From positions 1 to 43,413 of the forward strand of contig NZ_MKJY01000554.1 of NCBI RefSeq assembly GCF_001942465.1: 43,413 bases of DNA, given 5' to 3'. Shown here piece by piece: positions 27,668 to 36,845 of the stretch. The notes under the pieces are model-generated. The model did no database searches. It saw only the letters and a list, made by a program, of their open reading frames with translations, and was not told where the DNA came from. How positions within the stretch are numbered: the first letter of the stretch is position 1; every line of letters begins with the position of its first letter. The stretch is from Actinomadura sp. CNU-125. Lineage in GTDB: Bacteria > Actinomycetota > Actinomycetes > Streptosporangiales > Streptosporangiaceae. Both the position numbers and the translations under genes were made by a program.

Positions 27668-28554
27668 GCGGCGCGCGCGACGCGCCCGCGCGCATCGAGG
27701 CGGCGTTCCGGAACGCCGGGGTGACCGGCTGCTGCCACGCCGTGGACATCGACGCGGGACGCGACGTGGGCGTCCGCGCGGACGAACCCGTCGTGCTGGC
27801 GTCGGTGTTCAAGGTGCCGCTGCTGGTGGCGTTCCACCGGCGGGTCGCCGCCGGGACCCTCGACCCGACCGAACGCGCGACCCTCCCGGCCGCGGACCGC
27901 ACGTCCGGGCCCACCGGCGTGTCCGCGCTGCTGGACGACGTGCGGATGTCGCTGCGCGACCTCGCCACCCTCATGATCACCGTGAGCGACAACGCGGCGG
28001 CGGACTTCCTGCTCGACCGGGTCGGGCTGGCCGCCGTCAACGCGGCCGCCGCCGACCTCGGCCTCCCCGCGACGTTCGTGGCGGGCAGCGGCCGGGAGAT
28101 GCTCGACCACCTCTACCAGGACACCGGCGCCGCCGACCTCGGCGAGGTGTACGCGCGGCTGGACGAACCCGGGGCGCCCGCGCGCGTCCGTCCGCTGGAC
28201 CCGCTGCGCACCAGCCGCAGCACGCCCCGCGAGATGACCCGGCTGCTGTCGCTCGTCTGGCGGGACGAGGCGGCGGGACCCGGGGAATGCGCGGCGATGC
28301 GCCGGATGTTCGGACTGCAGGTGTGGCCGCACCGGCTGTCGTCCGGATTCCCGTTCGAGGACGTCGTCGTCAGCGGCAAGACCGGGACGCTGCCGACCGT
28401 CCGGAACGAGGTGGGGGTCGTGGAGTACCCCGACGGCGGCCGGTACGCGGTCGCGGTGTTCACCCGGACGCCCGTCCCGCTGGCCGTCCACCCGCAGGGC
28501 GACGCCGTGATCGGCACGGCCGCCCGGATCGCGGTCGAGCATTTGCGCGGTTAG
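27664..28554 (+). CDS. class A beta-lactamase-like serine hydrolase without leader or omega-loop Glu
   Basis: Protein of 296 aa with the penicillin-recognising serine hydrolase fold (Beta-lactamase2-type). Visible are LASVFKVPLL (Ser about 47, Lys about 50), VSDNAAADFLL (SDN about 108) and VSGKTGTLPT (KTG about 239). The stretch that should hold the ExxLN omega loop reads RPLDPLRTSRSTPREM, so the deacylating Glu166 is missing. No signal peptide or lipobox is seen at the N-terminus (SGARDAPARIEAAFRNAGVT), implying a cytoplasmic protein, unless an indel hides an upstream start. The GTG start overlaps the lysR stop. It may be a sensor or other acyl-enzyme hydrolase rather than a true beta-lactamase; substrate unknown. 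Confidence 0.85.
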   Translation: MSGARDAPARIEAAFRNAGVTGCCHAVDIDAGRDVGVRADEPVVLASVFKVPLLVAFHRRVAAGTLDPTERATLPAADRTSGPTGVSALLDDVRMSLRDLATLMITVSDNAAADFLLDRVGLAAVNAAAADLGLPATFVAGSGREMLDHLYQDTGAADLGEVYARLDEPGAPARVRPLDPLRTSRSTPREMTRLLSLVWRDEAAGPGECAAMRRMFGLQVWPHRLSSGFPFEDVVVSGKTGTLPTVRNEVGVVEYPDGGRYAVAVFTRTPVPLAVHPQGDAVIGTAARIAVEHLRG

Positions 28555-28671
28555 GGAAACCGCGTGTCCGAACGTGGCCGTCCCTATACCGTTCAGCGGT
28601 TCGTCCGCTAATCCAGCACTGGCCGACTGAACATAGGCTGTACCTCTGCTTTGATCACTCTTGGGGAGACT

Positions 28672-31362
28672 GTGTTGCGGCTGCCGGACCATCTCGAGCT
28701 ACTGCTCACCGACGAGCCGGTTCTCGACGTCTACGCGCACGGGCCGTGGCGGGTTCCGGACGGGCTGTTCGAGGAGATCGCCGGACGGATCGACGCGCTC
28801 GCCGCCGATCCGCGCGCCGCCGAGCTCACCACCGACGAGCACAAGCTGCTGACGCTCCCCGCGTCGCTGGTCACCGCAGAGATCTTCGGGATCCTGGCGT
28901 TCCTGCCGGGCGGCGGCGCGATCAAGGCGGGGTCCCGGTCGCAGCTCCCCGAGCGGCTGCTGCACCGGCACCTGGTCAACCCGGGCCCGCTCAGCAACCG
29001 GATGGCCCGCTGGGACGCGCCGGGCGGCCGGTGGCGCCCGCCCGTCGACTGGCTGATCGAGGCGCCCGACCGCAAGCTCGCGATGGAACTCGCCCGCGAC
29101 TGCCTGGCCGCCCTGGAGGGCATCGAGCCCCTCGAAGAGCGCCGCCAGGCCCTCCTCCGCCTCTACGACGACCCGCCGGTCCACGACGTCAACCTGCCGA
29201 AGATGGAACTGCGCGAGCTCTGGCACTGGCACGCCGACGAGTCGATCCTGCGCGCGGTGCCCGAACTGCAGGGCCCCGTCGGCTACCTCGACTGGGTGTG
29301 CGGCGGGCTGCTCGCCGCGCACCGGTCCCTCCTCGCCGCGGCCCCGCGGGACGAGTCGCCCGAAGTCCACCTCGTCCACCTGCTGCTGCAGGGCAGCATG
29401 GAGCACGTCCCGGCGGAACTCGCGGCCGCCCTCGGCGAGGACCGCTACCACGAGCTGCTCGGCCGGTTCCCCGGCGAACGGCGCGGCTTCAAGCCCGGGG
29501 CCTGGCAGGAACGGACCCGCGCGTGGCTCGCGCAGGCGCTCGTCGCGGGCGCCGCCGACGCGTGCCGCGCGTGGCTCGACATGTCGATGCGGTTCATCGC
29601 GATCGTCCAGGGCCTGCCCGGCGACCCGTGGTTCCCCAAGCCGGAGTGGATCCCCGTCGGGCAGTTCCAGACGGACCTGCGGCGCCTGTTCGCGCCCCGC
29701 CGCCGGATCGTCAACCCGCTCACCGAGACGCTGAAGGAACCCGCCGAACCCGACGGCGTCCGCCGCCCCCGCCGCGAAGACCTCGCCTCGACGCTCGTCG
29801 AACAGCCCGAAGTGACCGAGGCGCTGGCCGAACTGTCGCGCGGCACGTCCGCCGTCCGGCTGCTGCTGGCCGGCCCGGACGGCACCGGCAAGCGGGACGC
29901 CGCGCAGGAACTCGGCCGCGCGCTCGCCCTGGGCCGCGACCCCCTGTGGCTCACCGACAACCTGTTCGCCGGGCAGCGCCTGTCCGACGCCGTCGCCCGG
30001 CTGCACGCGGACGCCCGCGAATGCGCGTCCGACCGGCTGCTGATCATCGAGGGCCTCGACGAGATCCTCACCGAACCCGGCAACGGCGAGGCGCTCTCCG
30101 CCGAACTCCACCGGCTCCTCGCCGTCCACCCCGAACTCAACCTCGTGGCGCTGTGCGACGCGGGCGGCGACGACCGCATCCGCGAGATCGACCCGGCGCT
30201 CCCGCTGGGCTTCCGCATCGCGCACACGCACCCGTTCACCGCCGCGGGCCACGCCGAACTGTTCCGCCGCGCGCTCGTCCCGCTGGGCGCCCGCGCCACC
30301 CGCCAGGCCGCCGAAGCCGCGGGCGAACTGCTCGCCGTGACCCCGCCGATGCAGTCGCTGCGCAACGCCCGCCTCGCCCCCTACCTCGCGGCCGAGATCG
30401 TCGCGACCCTCCGCGCCCGCGCCGACGACGACCTCGTCGTCCGCAAGGGCGACGTCCCCGCGAACCTCGACGCGTCCCGCACCACCGGCGACCCGCTCGC
30501 CGAACTCCGCGACCTCACCGGCCTCGACACCGTCAAGCACGAGATCGCGCTCCTCGTCGCGGGCACCGAAGCCGCGCGGCTGCGCAGCGAGTCCGGCCTG
30601 CGGGTGACGCCGCCGACCCGGCACATGGTGTTCACCGGCAACCCGGGCACCGGCAAGACGATGGTCGCGCGCCTGCTCGGCCGCATCTACAAGCGGCTCG
30701 GCGTCCTGTCCTCCGGCCACCTCGTGGAGGCGTCCCGCGCGCACCTGGTCGGCGAGTACATCGGGCAGACGGCGCCGCGCACCCGCCGCCTCGTGGAACG
30801 TGCGATCGGCGGCGTCCTGTTCATCGACGAGGCCTACACCCTCACCCAGTCGCCGCTGAAGGGCGACTACGGGCACGAGGCCATCGCCGAACTGGTCAAA
30901 CTGATGGAGGACCACCGCGACGACCTCGTCGTCGTCGTGGCCGGATACCAGCAGGAGATGGCCGAGTTCCTCTCCGCCAACCCCGGCCTGGACTCCCGCT
31001 TCCCCAAGCAGATCCACTTCCCCGACTACGACGACGACGAACTCATCGACGTGTTCGGGCAACTCGCCGACGCCGACGGCTTCCGCCTCGCCGACGGCAC
31101 GCAGGACGTGCTCCGCACGATGCTGCGGCGCGCACCGCGCGGACCGTCCTTCGGCAACGGACGCCTCATGCGCAACCTCCTCGACGTCGCCGTCGCCAAC
31201 CAGGCCGACCGCGTCGCCACCGCGTCCCTCACCGGCCGCGACCAGGCCGGCGACGACACCCCGCCGAACCCCCCGTCGCGGGACGAACTGGTCACGCTCA
31301 CGTCCGACGACCTGCCGCCCCTCCTCGAACACCCGGAAGAGTTCTACGGCCTCTACCTTTGA
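28672..31362 (+). CDS. two-module AAA+ ATPase, CbxX/CfxQ-type C-terminal module
   Basis: Large cytoplasmic ATPase of 896 aa. The GTG at 28672 is chosen for GGGGAG 4 bases upstream; the open frame extends to a TTG at 28651. Residues 1-375 form a mainly helical domain with no family I recognise (PEVHLVHLLLQGSMEHVPAE, FIAIVQGLPGDPWFPKPEW). A first, divergent P-loop module follows, with Walker A GPDGTGKR (about 400) and Walker B LLIIEGLDEIL (about 460). A second module is canonical CbxX/CfxQ: Walker A GNPGTGKT (about 660), YIGQTAPRTRRLVERAIGGV, Walker B VLFIDEAYTL (about 718), NPGLDSRFPKQIHFPDYDDD and the arginine-finger region. Related ATPases activate Rubisco or serve in type VII secretion (EccA), but no partner gene of either kind is nearby. 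It is monocistronic, ending with its own terminator. Confidence 0.88.
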   Translation: MLRLPDHLELLLTDEPVLDVYAHGPWRVPDGLFEEIAGRIDALAADPRAAELTTDEHKLLTLPASLVTAEIFGILAFLPGGGAIKAGSRSQLPERLLHRHLVNPGPLSNRMARWDAPGGRWRPPVDWLIEAPDRKLAMELARDCLAALEGIEPLEERRQALLRLYDDPPVHDVNLPKMELRELWHWHADESILRAVPELQGPVGYLDWVCGGLLAAHRSLLAAAPRDESPEVHLVHLLLQGSMEHVPAELAAALGEDRYHELLGRFPGERRGFKPGAWQERTRAWLAQALVAGAADACRAWLDMSMRFIAIVQGLPGDPWFPKPEWIPVGQFQTDLRRLFAPRRRIVNPLTETLKEPAEPDGVRRPRREDLASTLVEQPEVTEALAELSRGTSAVRLLLAGPDGTGKRDAAQELGRALALGRDPLWLTDNLFAGQRLSDAVARLHADARECASDRLLIIEGLDEILTEPGNGEALSAELHRLLAVHPELNLVALCDAGGDDRIREIDPALPLGFRIAHTHPFTAAGHAELFRRALVPLGARATRQAAEAAGELLAVTPPMQSLRNARLAPYLAAEIVATLRARADDDLVVRKGDVPANLDASRTTGDPLAELRDLTGLDTVKHEIALLVAGTEAARLRSESGLRVTPPTRHMVFTGNPGTGKTMVARLLGRIYKRLGVLSSGHLVEASRAHLVGEYIGQTAPRTRRLVERAIGGVLFIDEAYTLTQSPLKGDYGHEAIAELVKLMEDHRDDLVVVVAGYQQEMAEFLSANPGLDSRFPKQIHFPDYDDDELIDVFGQLADADGFRLADGTQDVLRTMLRRAPRGPSFGNGRLMRNLLDVAVANQADRVATASLTGRDQAGDDTPPNPPSRDELVTLTSDDLPPLLEHPEEFYGLYL

Positions 31363-31381
31363 TTGCAAGACCCTCGGCGTC

Positions 31382-31398
31382 AGGCCGCGAGGCGGCCT
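31382..31398 (+). terminator. intrinsic terminator after the AAA+ gene
   Basis: A-GGCCGC-GAG-GCGGCC-T hairpin, 19 bases after the stop codon, followed by TCCTTC. A short stem with a weak pyrimidine tract; the position is right for a Rho-independent terminator. Confidence 0.6.
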
Positions 31399-31417
31399 TC
31401 CTTCAACGGGCCTTGCG

Positions 31418-31506
31418 GCGATTGCTGCATCGCTCCGACTCGCCCGGGGGGCTCGCTGCGCGATCGGATTCTCGCTTCGCTCGAATCCGGCTTCGCACGC
31501 AATCGC
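31418..31506. other. structured non-coding segment
   Basis: Outer arms GCGATTGC (31418-31425) and GCAATCGC (31499-31506) are complementary and enclose an inner hairpin CGGATTC (31465-31471) / GAATCCG (31483-31489). Between them lies CTCGCCCGGGGGGCTCGCTG, itself partly self-complementary. No convincing ORF crosses it. It could be a structured RNA, a transcript end or an intergenic repeat; the sequence alone does not decide. Confidence 0.4.
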
Positions 31507-31975
31507 AGTGGTCCCGGTCCGCTCTGGCTGAGGAGATGGCTGGGGTGGACCCCACGGCCCGCACGTCGCCCATCGTATACCGTTCATCGCATAGAGTCAC
31601 CCGCCGGACGCACCGACTCCGCCGTCCGACGAATGCGCGCGGAAACGTGTGAACTCACGGGCCGATAGAAGGCAGAGTTCAACGCACGATGCTCGCCGAC
31701 CTGGGGAGTATCGGGGCCCGAGTGCATGGGTTCCACCGGTCCGCTGGGGGGCGGGGCGGCGGCCGCGCGATCGACCGCCGCCTCCGAGGCCGGTCGGAAG
31801 CCCGCGATCGAGCCGGGGGAGGGCTCACGGCGGCGACGAAAAGCGCGCACCGCCGCCGTGGGCCGTGTTCACTCGCGATCGCAGTTGTTCTCGTCCGCTC
31901 CGGCTGAGGAGAGGGCTGAGGCAGCTGCGATCGGACGGGGCGGGTAGTGCTGGTTTGGGGGCGGGCTGAGGTCGG
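31507..31975. other. non-coding stretch with a diverged direct repeat
   Basis: No ORF here looks coding: candidate products are Arg/Gly-rich without family features. Positions 31501-31542 and 31877-31918 are a diverged direct repeat (35 of 42 identical) containing CGCAGT, GTCCGCTC, GGCTGAGGAGA and GGCTG. Each copy ends in a GAGGAGA that resembles a ribosome-binding site with no gene after it. Confidence 0.45.
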
Positions 31976-32334
31976 TCACCCGTTTGGGCGGACTTCTTTG
32001 AATTTGCGGGCGAGGGTCGGGCCCAGGTGGTCGGTTATGCCGTAGCCCGGGTCGGCCGGGAAGGGGAGGTTCCAGAGGAACGAGGTGCAGATGACCACGG
32101 TCACTTCGGGCGTTTCGTCTTGTAGCCGGTCTTCCAGGAAACCGAGGACGGCTCGCCAGTCCAGGGGGTGCGGGTCCGGTGGGCGAGGTAGGCGCGGACC
32201 ACGGCTTGGGTGATGTCCCAGAAGACGACGTGCGGCAGCACGTCCTCGTCGGGGTAGCAGTGGGCGTCGTACGTCTCCTCGAAGAACGGGAACTCGGCTA
32301 CGAGGTCCTGCACGAACTGCACGTCGGTTCCCAC
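31976..32334 (-). CDS. hypothetical protein, about 120 aa (one frameshift)
   Basis: Small unrecognised protein. The first half reads [20 protein letters not shown], then [20 protein letters not shown] and [15 protein letters not shown]. Near 32165 the frame slips, and [39 protein letters not shown] and [16 protein letters not shown] complete it. The two halves have uniform composition and a sensible combined fold (mostly helical, acidic), so I treat them as one gene. The GTG at 32334 is the likely start. Small acidic proteins of this kind are often antitoxin- or immunity-like, but there is no toxin next to it. It is divergent from xfp, about 40 bases away. Confidence 0.6.
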
Positions 32335-32375
32335 GGGGCGATCGTAGGCGGCGGGCGGTGGTTGAAGCGGCTCGC

Positions 32376-34736
32376 ATGGGGCACGTGCTGGGCGATATGG
32401 CACATGACGACGAACTTCGGCGGCTCGACGCGTACTGGCGGGCCGCGAACTACCTGTCGGTCGGGCAGATCTACCTGCTGGACAACCCGCTGCTCCGCGA
32501 GCCGCTGCGGCGGAGTCATATCAAGCCGCGGCTGCTCGGGCACTGGGGCACGACGCCGGGGCTGAACTTCTGCTACGCGCACCTCAACCGGGTGATCCGC
32601 GCGCGCGACCTCGACATGATCTACGTGATGGGTCCGGGGCACGGGGGTCCGGCGGCGGTCGCGAACGCGTGGCTGGAGGGCACCTACAGCGAGGTGTACC
32701 CGGACGTGTCGTTCGACGAGCGCGGGATGCGGAGATTGTTCCGGCAGTTCTCCTTCCCCGGCGGCGTGCCCAGCCACGTGGCGCCGGAGACGCCCGGTTC
32801 CATCCACGAGGGCGGGGAGCTGGGGTACTCGCTCGCGCACGCGTACGGGGCCGCGTTCGACAACCCCGACCTGGTCGTCGCGTGCATCGTCGGGGACGGC
32901 GAGGCCGAGACGGGGCCGCTGGCCGCGAGCTGGCACTCGAACAAGTTCGTCGACCCGGTGCGGGACGGGGCGGTGCTGCCGATCCTGCACCTCAACGGCT
33001 ACAAGATCGCGAATCCGGCGGTGCTCGCGCGGATCCCCGAGGAGGAGCTCGTCCAGCTCCTCGACGGCTACGGCTACCATCCGCTGCTGGTCGCGGGGGA
33101 CGATCCCGCGTCCATGCACCGCAAGATGGCGGCGGCGCTCGACCAGGCGCTCGACGAGATCGAGGGCATCCGGCGCGCGGCCCGCGAACACGGTGCGTCG
33201 GAGCGGAGGCGCTGGCCGCTGATCGTCCTGCGGTCGCCCAAGGGCTGGACGGGCCCGAAGGAGGTCGACGGGAAGCCGGTCGAGAACACGTGGCGTTCGC
33301 ATCAGGTGCCGCTGCCGGCCGACGACCCCGCGCACCTGGAGCAGCTCGAACGGTGGCTGCGCTCGTACCGTCCCGAGGAGCTGTTCGACGGCGACGGCCG
33401 CCCGGTCGCGGAGCTGCGGGCGCTGGCGCCGGTGGGCGGGCGGCGGATGAGCGCGAACCCGCACGCCAACGGGGGGCTGCTGCTCAAGCCGCTCGTGCTG
33501 CCCGACTTCCGCGACTACGCGGTGCAGATCGGGAAACCGGGCACGACGACGAGCGAGGCCACCCGGACGCTGGGCGGTTTCCTGCGGGACGTCATCCGGG
33601 CGAACCCGTCGAACTTCCGCATCGTGGGCGCGGACGAGACGGAGTCCAACCGGCTCGGCGAGGTGTTCGAGGCGACCGACCGGGTGTTCGCCGCCGAGCG
33701 GCTCCCGACGGACGAGCACCAGGCCGCGCACGGCCGCGTCATGGAGGTGCTGTCGGAGCACCTCTGCCAGGGCTGGCTGGAGGGGTACCTGCTGACCGGA
33801 CGGCACGGCCTGTTCAACTCCTACGAGGCGTTCGTCCACATCGTCGACGCGATGTTCAACCAGCACGCGAAATGGCTGAAGGTGACCCGGCACCTGCCGT
33901 GGCGCCGTCCGATCGCGTCGCTGAACTACCTGCTGTCGTCCCATGTATGGCGGCAGGACCACAACGGCTTCACCCACCAGGACCCCGGTTTCCTCGACGT
34001 CGTCATGAACAAGAAACCGGAGATCGTCCGCGTGTACCTGCCTCCGGACGCGAACACGCTGCTGTCGGTCGCCGACCACTGTCTCCGGTCGCGGGACTAC
34101 GTCAACGTGGTGGTCGCCGGGAAGCAGCCCGCGCTGAACTGGCTGACGATGGACGAGGCCGTCGCGCACGCCGCGCGCGGCATCGGCATCTGGGAGTGGG
34201 CGTCCAGCGACGGCGGCGCCGACCCCGACGTCGTCATGGCGTGCGCCGGGGACGTCCCGACGCTCGAAACGCTCGCGGCCGTGGACGAGCTGCGGCAGAC
34301 GTTCCCCGAGCTGCGCGTCCGCGTGGTGAACGTCGTCGACCTGATGCGGCTGCTGCCGCCGAGCGAGCACCCGCACGGGCTCCCGGACGCCGAGTTCGAC
34401 GCGCTGTTCACCACCGACAAGCCGATCATCTTCGCGTTCCACGGCTACCCGTACCTGATCCACCGGCTCGCCTACCGCCGCCACGGGCACCCGAACCTGC
34501 ACGTCCGGGGCTACAAGGAGGAGGGCACCACCACGACGCCGTTCGACATGGTGATGCTGAACGACCTCGACCGGTTCCACCTGGTGATGGACGTCATCGA
34601 CCGCGTCCCGTCGCTCGGCGGGCGCGTCGCGCACGTCCGGCAGCGGATGTCGGACCGCCGCCTCGCGCTGCGCGCCCACACCCGCGAGCACGGCGAGGAC
34701 GCCCCCGAGATCCGCGAATGGACGTGGTCGTACTGA
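32376..34736 (+). CDS. xfp: xylulose-5-phosphate / fructose-6-phosphate phosphoketolase
   Basis: Thiamine-diphosphate enzyme splitting xylulose-5-P (or fructose-6-P) with phosphate to acetyl phosphate plus glyceraldehyde-3-P (or erythrose-4-P). About 786 aa, the family's usual size. Clear signatures are [80 protein letters not shown] and [20 protein letters not shown]. The ThDP motif [20 protein letters not shown] and the later [16 protein letters not shown] and [20 protein letters not shown] are also present. The ATG at 32376 is one option; the ATG at 32397 ([14 protein letters not shown]) aligns about as well. The stop overlaps the ackA start (TGATG), forming the classic phosphoketolase-acetate kinase operon that recovers ATP from acetyl phosphate. 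Confidence 0.97.
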   Translation: MGHVLGDMAHDDELRRLDAYWRAANYLSVGQIYLLDNPLLREPLRRSHIKPRLLGHWGTTPGLNFCYAHLNRVIRARDLDMIYVMGPGHGGPAAVANAWLEGTYSEVYPDVSFDERGMRRLFRQFSFPGGVPSHVAPETPGSIHEGGELGYSLAHAYGAAFDNPDLVVACIVGDGEAETGPLAASWHSNKFVDPVRDGAVLPILHLNGYKIANPAVLARIPEEELVQLLDGYGYHPLLVAGDDPASMHRKMAAALDQALDEIEGIRRAAREHGASERRRWPLIVLRSPKGWTGPKEVDGKPVENTWRSHQVPLPADDPAHLEQLERWLRSYRPEELFDGDGRPVAELRALAPVGGRRMSANPHANGGLLLKPLVLPDFRDYAVQIGKPGTTTSEATRTLGGFLRDVIRANPSNFRIVGADETESNRLGEVFEATDRVFAAERLPTDEHQAAHGRVMEVLSEHLCQGWLEGYLLTGRHGLFNSYEAFVHIVDAMFNQHAKWLKVTRHLPWRRPIASLNYLLSSHVWRQDHNGFTHQDPGFLDVVMNKKPEIVRVYLPPDANTLLSVADHCLRSRDYVNVVVAGKQPALNWLTMDEAVAHAARGIGIWEWASSDGGADPDVVMACAGDVPTLETLAAVDELRQTFPELRVRVVNVVDLMRLLPPSEHPHGLPDAEFDALFTTDKPIIFAFHGYPYLIHRLAYRRHGHPNLHVRGYKEEGTTTTPFDMVMLNDLDRFHLVMDVIDRVPSLGGRVAHVRQRMSDRRLALRAHTREHGEDAPEIREWTWSY

Positions 34737-35800
34737 TGCGCGTGCTGACCGTCAACCCCGGATCGAGCAGCCTGAAGCTGAGCGTGCTGGACGACGACGC
34801 GCTCGTCACCGAGGTGTCCGGCTCCCGCGACGAGCTGCCCGAGCTGATCTCCGAACTGCCGCGCCCGGACGCCGCCGGGGTCCGGTTCGTGCACGGCGGC
34901 GCGGAATTCGCCGCGCCCGTCCCGGTCGACGCCGCCGTCACCGAACGGCTGCGCGGGCTCGCCGACCTCGCGCCGCTGCACCAGCCCGCGTCCCTGCACG
35001 CGCTCGCGGAGATCACCGGGACGCTGCCGGGCGTGCCCGTTGTGGCGTGCTTCGACACCGCGTTCCACGCCGGTCTCCCGGACGAGGCCGCCACGTACGC
35101 GCTCCCCCGCGTCTGGCGCGACCGGTTCGGCCTGCGCCGCTTCGGTTTCCACGGCCTCTCGTTCGCCTACGCGGTCCGCCGCGTAGGCGAGCTCCTCGAC
35201 ACCGACCCGGCGGTACCGCGCATGGTCGTCTGCCACCTCGGCTCCGGGGCGTCGCTCGCCGCCGTCGCCGCAGGCCGCTCGGTGGACACCACGATGGGTT
35301 TCACGCCGCTCGAAGGGCTCGTCATGGCGTCCCGGGCGGGCAGCATCGACCCCGGAATCCCGCTGTGGCTGCTGAAGCACGGCCTCACGCTGGACGAGGT
35401 CAACGACGGCCTCGAACGCGACTCGGGGCTGCGCGGCCTCGCCGGGACGGGCGACATGCGCGAACTTCGCCGGCTGGCCGAGGACCACGACGTCCCCGCG
35501 CTCGCCGCGCTCGACGTCTACCACCACCGGCTGCGCGCCTGCGCCGCCGCGATGGCCGCCGCCCTCGGCGGCCTCGACGTCCTGGTGTTCACCGGCGGCG
35601 TCGGCGAGCACGACCCGTCCGTCCGCTTCCGCCTGGCGGCCGACCTCGCGTTCCTCGGCGTCGCCGTCGACCCGGACGCCAACGACGAGGCGCACGGGGA
35701 CGCGGACGTGTCCGCCGAGGGCGCGTCCGTCCGCACCCTGGTCGTCACCGCGCGGGAGGACCTGGAGATCGCCGCCGAGGTCAGGCGCGTCCTAGGTTGA
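34736..35800 (+). CDS. ackA: acetate kinase (short form)
   Basis: ASKHA-fold kinase converting acetyl phosphate plus ADP to acetate plus ATP. Motifs are [96 protein letters not shown] and VLVFTGGVGEHDPSVR. At 354 aa it is some 40 residues shorter than typical AckA. The shortening is mainly in the N-terminal half, where the sequence goes directly from PELISELPRPDAAGVRFVHG to the AEFAAPVPVD region. The frame is intact and all catalytic blocks are present, so this is probably a genuine short actinobacterial form. It is translationally coupled to xfp. Confidence 0.95.
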   Translation: MRVLTVNPGSSSLKLSVLDDDALVTEVSGSRDELPELISELPRPDAAGVRFVHGGAEFAAPVPVDAAVTERLRGLADLAPLHQPASLHALAEITGTLPGVPVVACFDTAFHAGLPDEAATYALPRVWRDRFGLRRFGFHGLSFAYAVRRVGELLDTDPAVPRMVVCHLGSGASLAAVAAGRSVDTTMGFTPLEGLVMASRAGSIDPGIPLWLLKHGLTLDEVNDGLERDSGLRGLAGTGDMRELRRLAEDHDVPALAALDVYHHRLRACAAAMAAALGGLDVLVFTGGVGEHDPSVRFRLAADLAFLGVAVDPDANDEAHGDADVSAEGASVRTLVVTAREDLEIAAEVRRVLG

Positions 35801-35926
35801 CCGGCGGGGCCGGATCAGCTCCTGCCGCAACCGCATGGCGAGTTCGTCCCGGTGGACGGGGGTGAGGTCTCGGATGCGATGTGCTCGCGTGGGGGGACGT
35901 CGAAACGGCGGGTGTTGTTGGTGCAT
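35792..35926 (-). CDS. possible 44-aa small ORF or gene remnant
   Basis: Short minus-strand frame whose second half has coding-like composition (HRIRDLTPVHRDELAMRLRQ, then ELIRPRRST), predicted as one amphipathic helix. It overlaps the end of ackA by 9 bases. No clear ribosome-binding site. It may be the 3' remnant of a lost gene or a genuine small protein; weakly supported. Confidence 0.25.
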   Translation of the reverse strand: MHQQHPPFRRPPTRAHRIRDLTPVHRDELAMRLRQELIRPRRST

Positions 35927-35953
35927 GCAAGACAGTTCACGGAATCGAAAGTA

Positions 35954-35990
35954 AACGGCCGATGCCGGGATGAACCCGGCACCGGCCGTT
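35954..35990 (-). terminator. intrinsic terminator of the secreted-protein gene
   Basis: Strong hairpin with 16-base arms (AACGGCCG-A-TGCCGGG and CCCGGCA-C-CGGCCGTT, one mismatch) and an ATGAA loop, 9 bases past the stop of the leftward gene. On the minus strand it is followed by TACTTTCGATTCC, a modest T-rich stretch. Confidence 0.75.
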
Positions 35991-35999
35991 CACCGCGTC

Positions 36000-36806
36000 T
36001 TACATCTGCGAGTACGACTTGGTGGCGGCGTAGATCTCGAAGACGGCGGTGTTGTTCCCCGCCGCGGACGGGAGACCGGCCTGCCAGTCGACGATGCCGT
36101 TGAACCAGCCGAACGGGCCGCAGTTCGACGACTTCGGCACCGCGAACGCGTTGTCGACCATGGTCGTCTTGTTCACCACGAACGGGGTGGTCTGCACGAC
36201 CTCGAACGGGGTGCCGCTGATCGGCTCGTTCGGCGGCGGCGGGTCGGTGGGGGCGTCCCCCAGATCAATGGTGATCGGGTTCTCGTCCGTCCCGATGGTG
36301 CACGAGTCGCCCAGCAGGGGGTTCTGCACGCTGATCTTCATGTGGGGGCGCATCCGAACGCGGCTGGCGCCCTGGTCGGGGTTGAGTTCGAGTTCGCCCG
36401 CGATCTGCGGCTGCGCGTGGATCTGCATGATCGGCAGGAAGTCCGAGCCGGGAATGCCGAGGATGCCGCCCTCCACCCGAAGCGGCTCGCTCTCCAGCGA
36501 CTGCCAGATCACCGTCTGCTCGAACGTGTGCACGTCGAAGCCGTTCGCGTAGACCATGGTGATCGGCTGCTCGATCTCCTGGTCGATGCCGCCCAGCTTC
36601 AGCCGTCCGCCCGTGATCTCGGCGACCGTGCACCCCCAGAAGAGCGGGTCGGCACCTTCCGGGAGAGCCGGGCAATCCTCGAAGCTGAACTCCGGGATCG
36701 CCTCCTCGTCGGCCACGGCGGGCGCGGCCGGGGCCACGAGCCCGGCCATGCCGAGCACGCCTCCCAGTGCCGCGGCCGCGGCCCGGCGTGCTGTCGTTAC
36801 TCTCAT
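36000..36806 (-). CDS. secreted protein, paralogue A
   Basis: Exported protein of 268 aa with a Sec signal peptide (MRVTTARRAAAAALGGVLG, cleavage after APAVA before DEEAIPEF). Mature features are DCPALPEGADPLFWGC (two cysteines), ITMVYANGFDVHTFEQTVIW and KISVQNPLLGDSCTIG, then the proline block TDPPPPNEPISGTPFEVVQT. Near the end are VNKTTMVDNAFAVPKSSNCG and a terminal YAATKSYSQM. The four cysteines are probably two disulfides. No catalytic motif is recognised. It is a tandem paralogue of the next gene: the first 90 and last 90 residues match closely while the middle differs. It lies 40 bases after that gene on the same strand, likely co-transcribed, and ends at a strong hairpin. Confidence 0.83.
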   Translation of the reverse strand: MRVTTARRAAAAALGGVLGMAGLVAPAAPAVADEEAIPEFSFEDCPALPEGADPLFWGCTVAEITGGRLKLGGIDQEIEQPITMVYANGFDVHTFEQTVIWQSLESEPLRVEGGILGIPGSDFLPIMQIHAQPQIAGELELNPDQGASRVRMRPHMKISVQNPLLGDSCTIGTDENPITIDLGDAPTDPPPPNEPISGTPFEVVQTTPFVVNKTTMVDNAFAVPKSSNCGPFGWFNGIVDWQAGLPSAAGNNTAVFEIYAATKSYSQM

Positions 36807-36845
36807 CTACTCTCCATTGGTCGGGCGGGGGTCGTCAGGCACCGG

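Noticed and set aside
28588..31585. TATACCGTTCA occurring both before and after the AAA+ gene
   Set aside because: An 11-base match between two places is expected many times by chance in 43 kb; no symmetry or spacing supports a function.
28699..31587. A 962-residue minus-strand frame opposite the AAA+ gene
   Set aside because: Composition-driven shadow; the plus strand has intact Walker motifs and a proper start and terminator.
31363..31668. A 101-residue ORF after the AAA+ gene as a small gene
   Set aside because: It runs through the nested inverted repeats, has Arg/Ser-rich composition and no ribosome-binding site.
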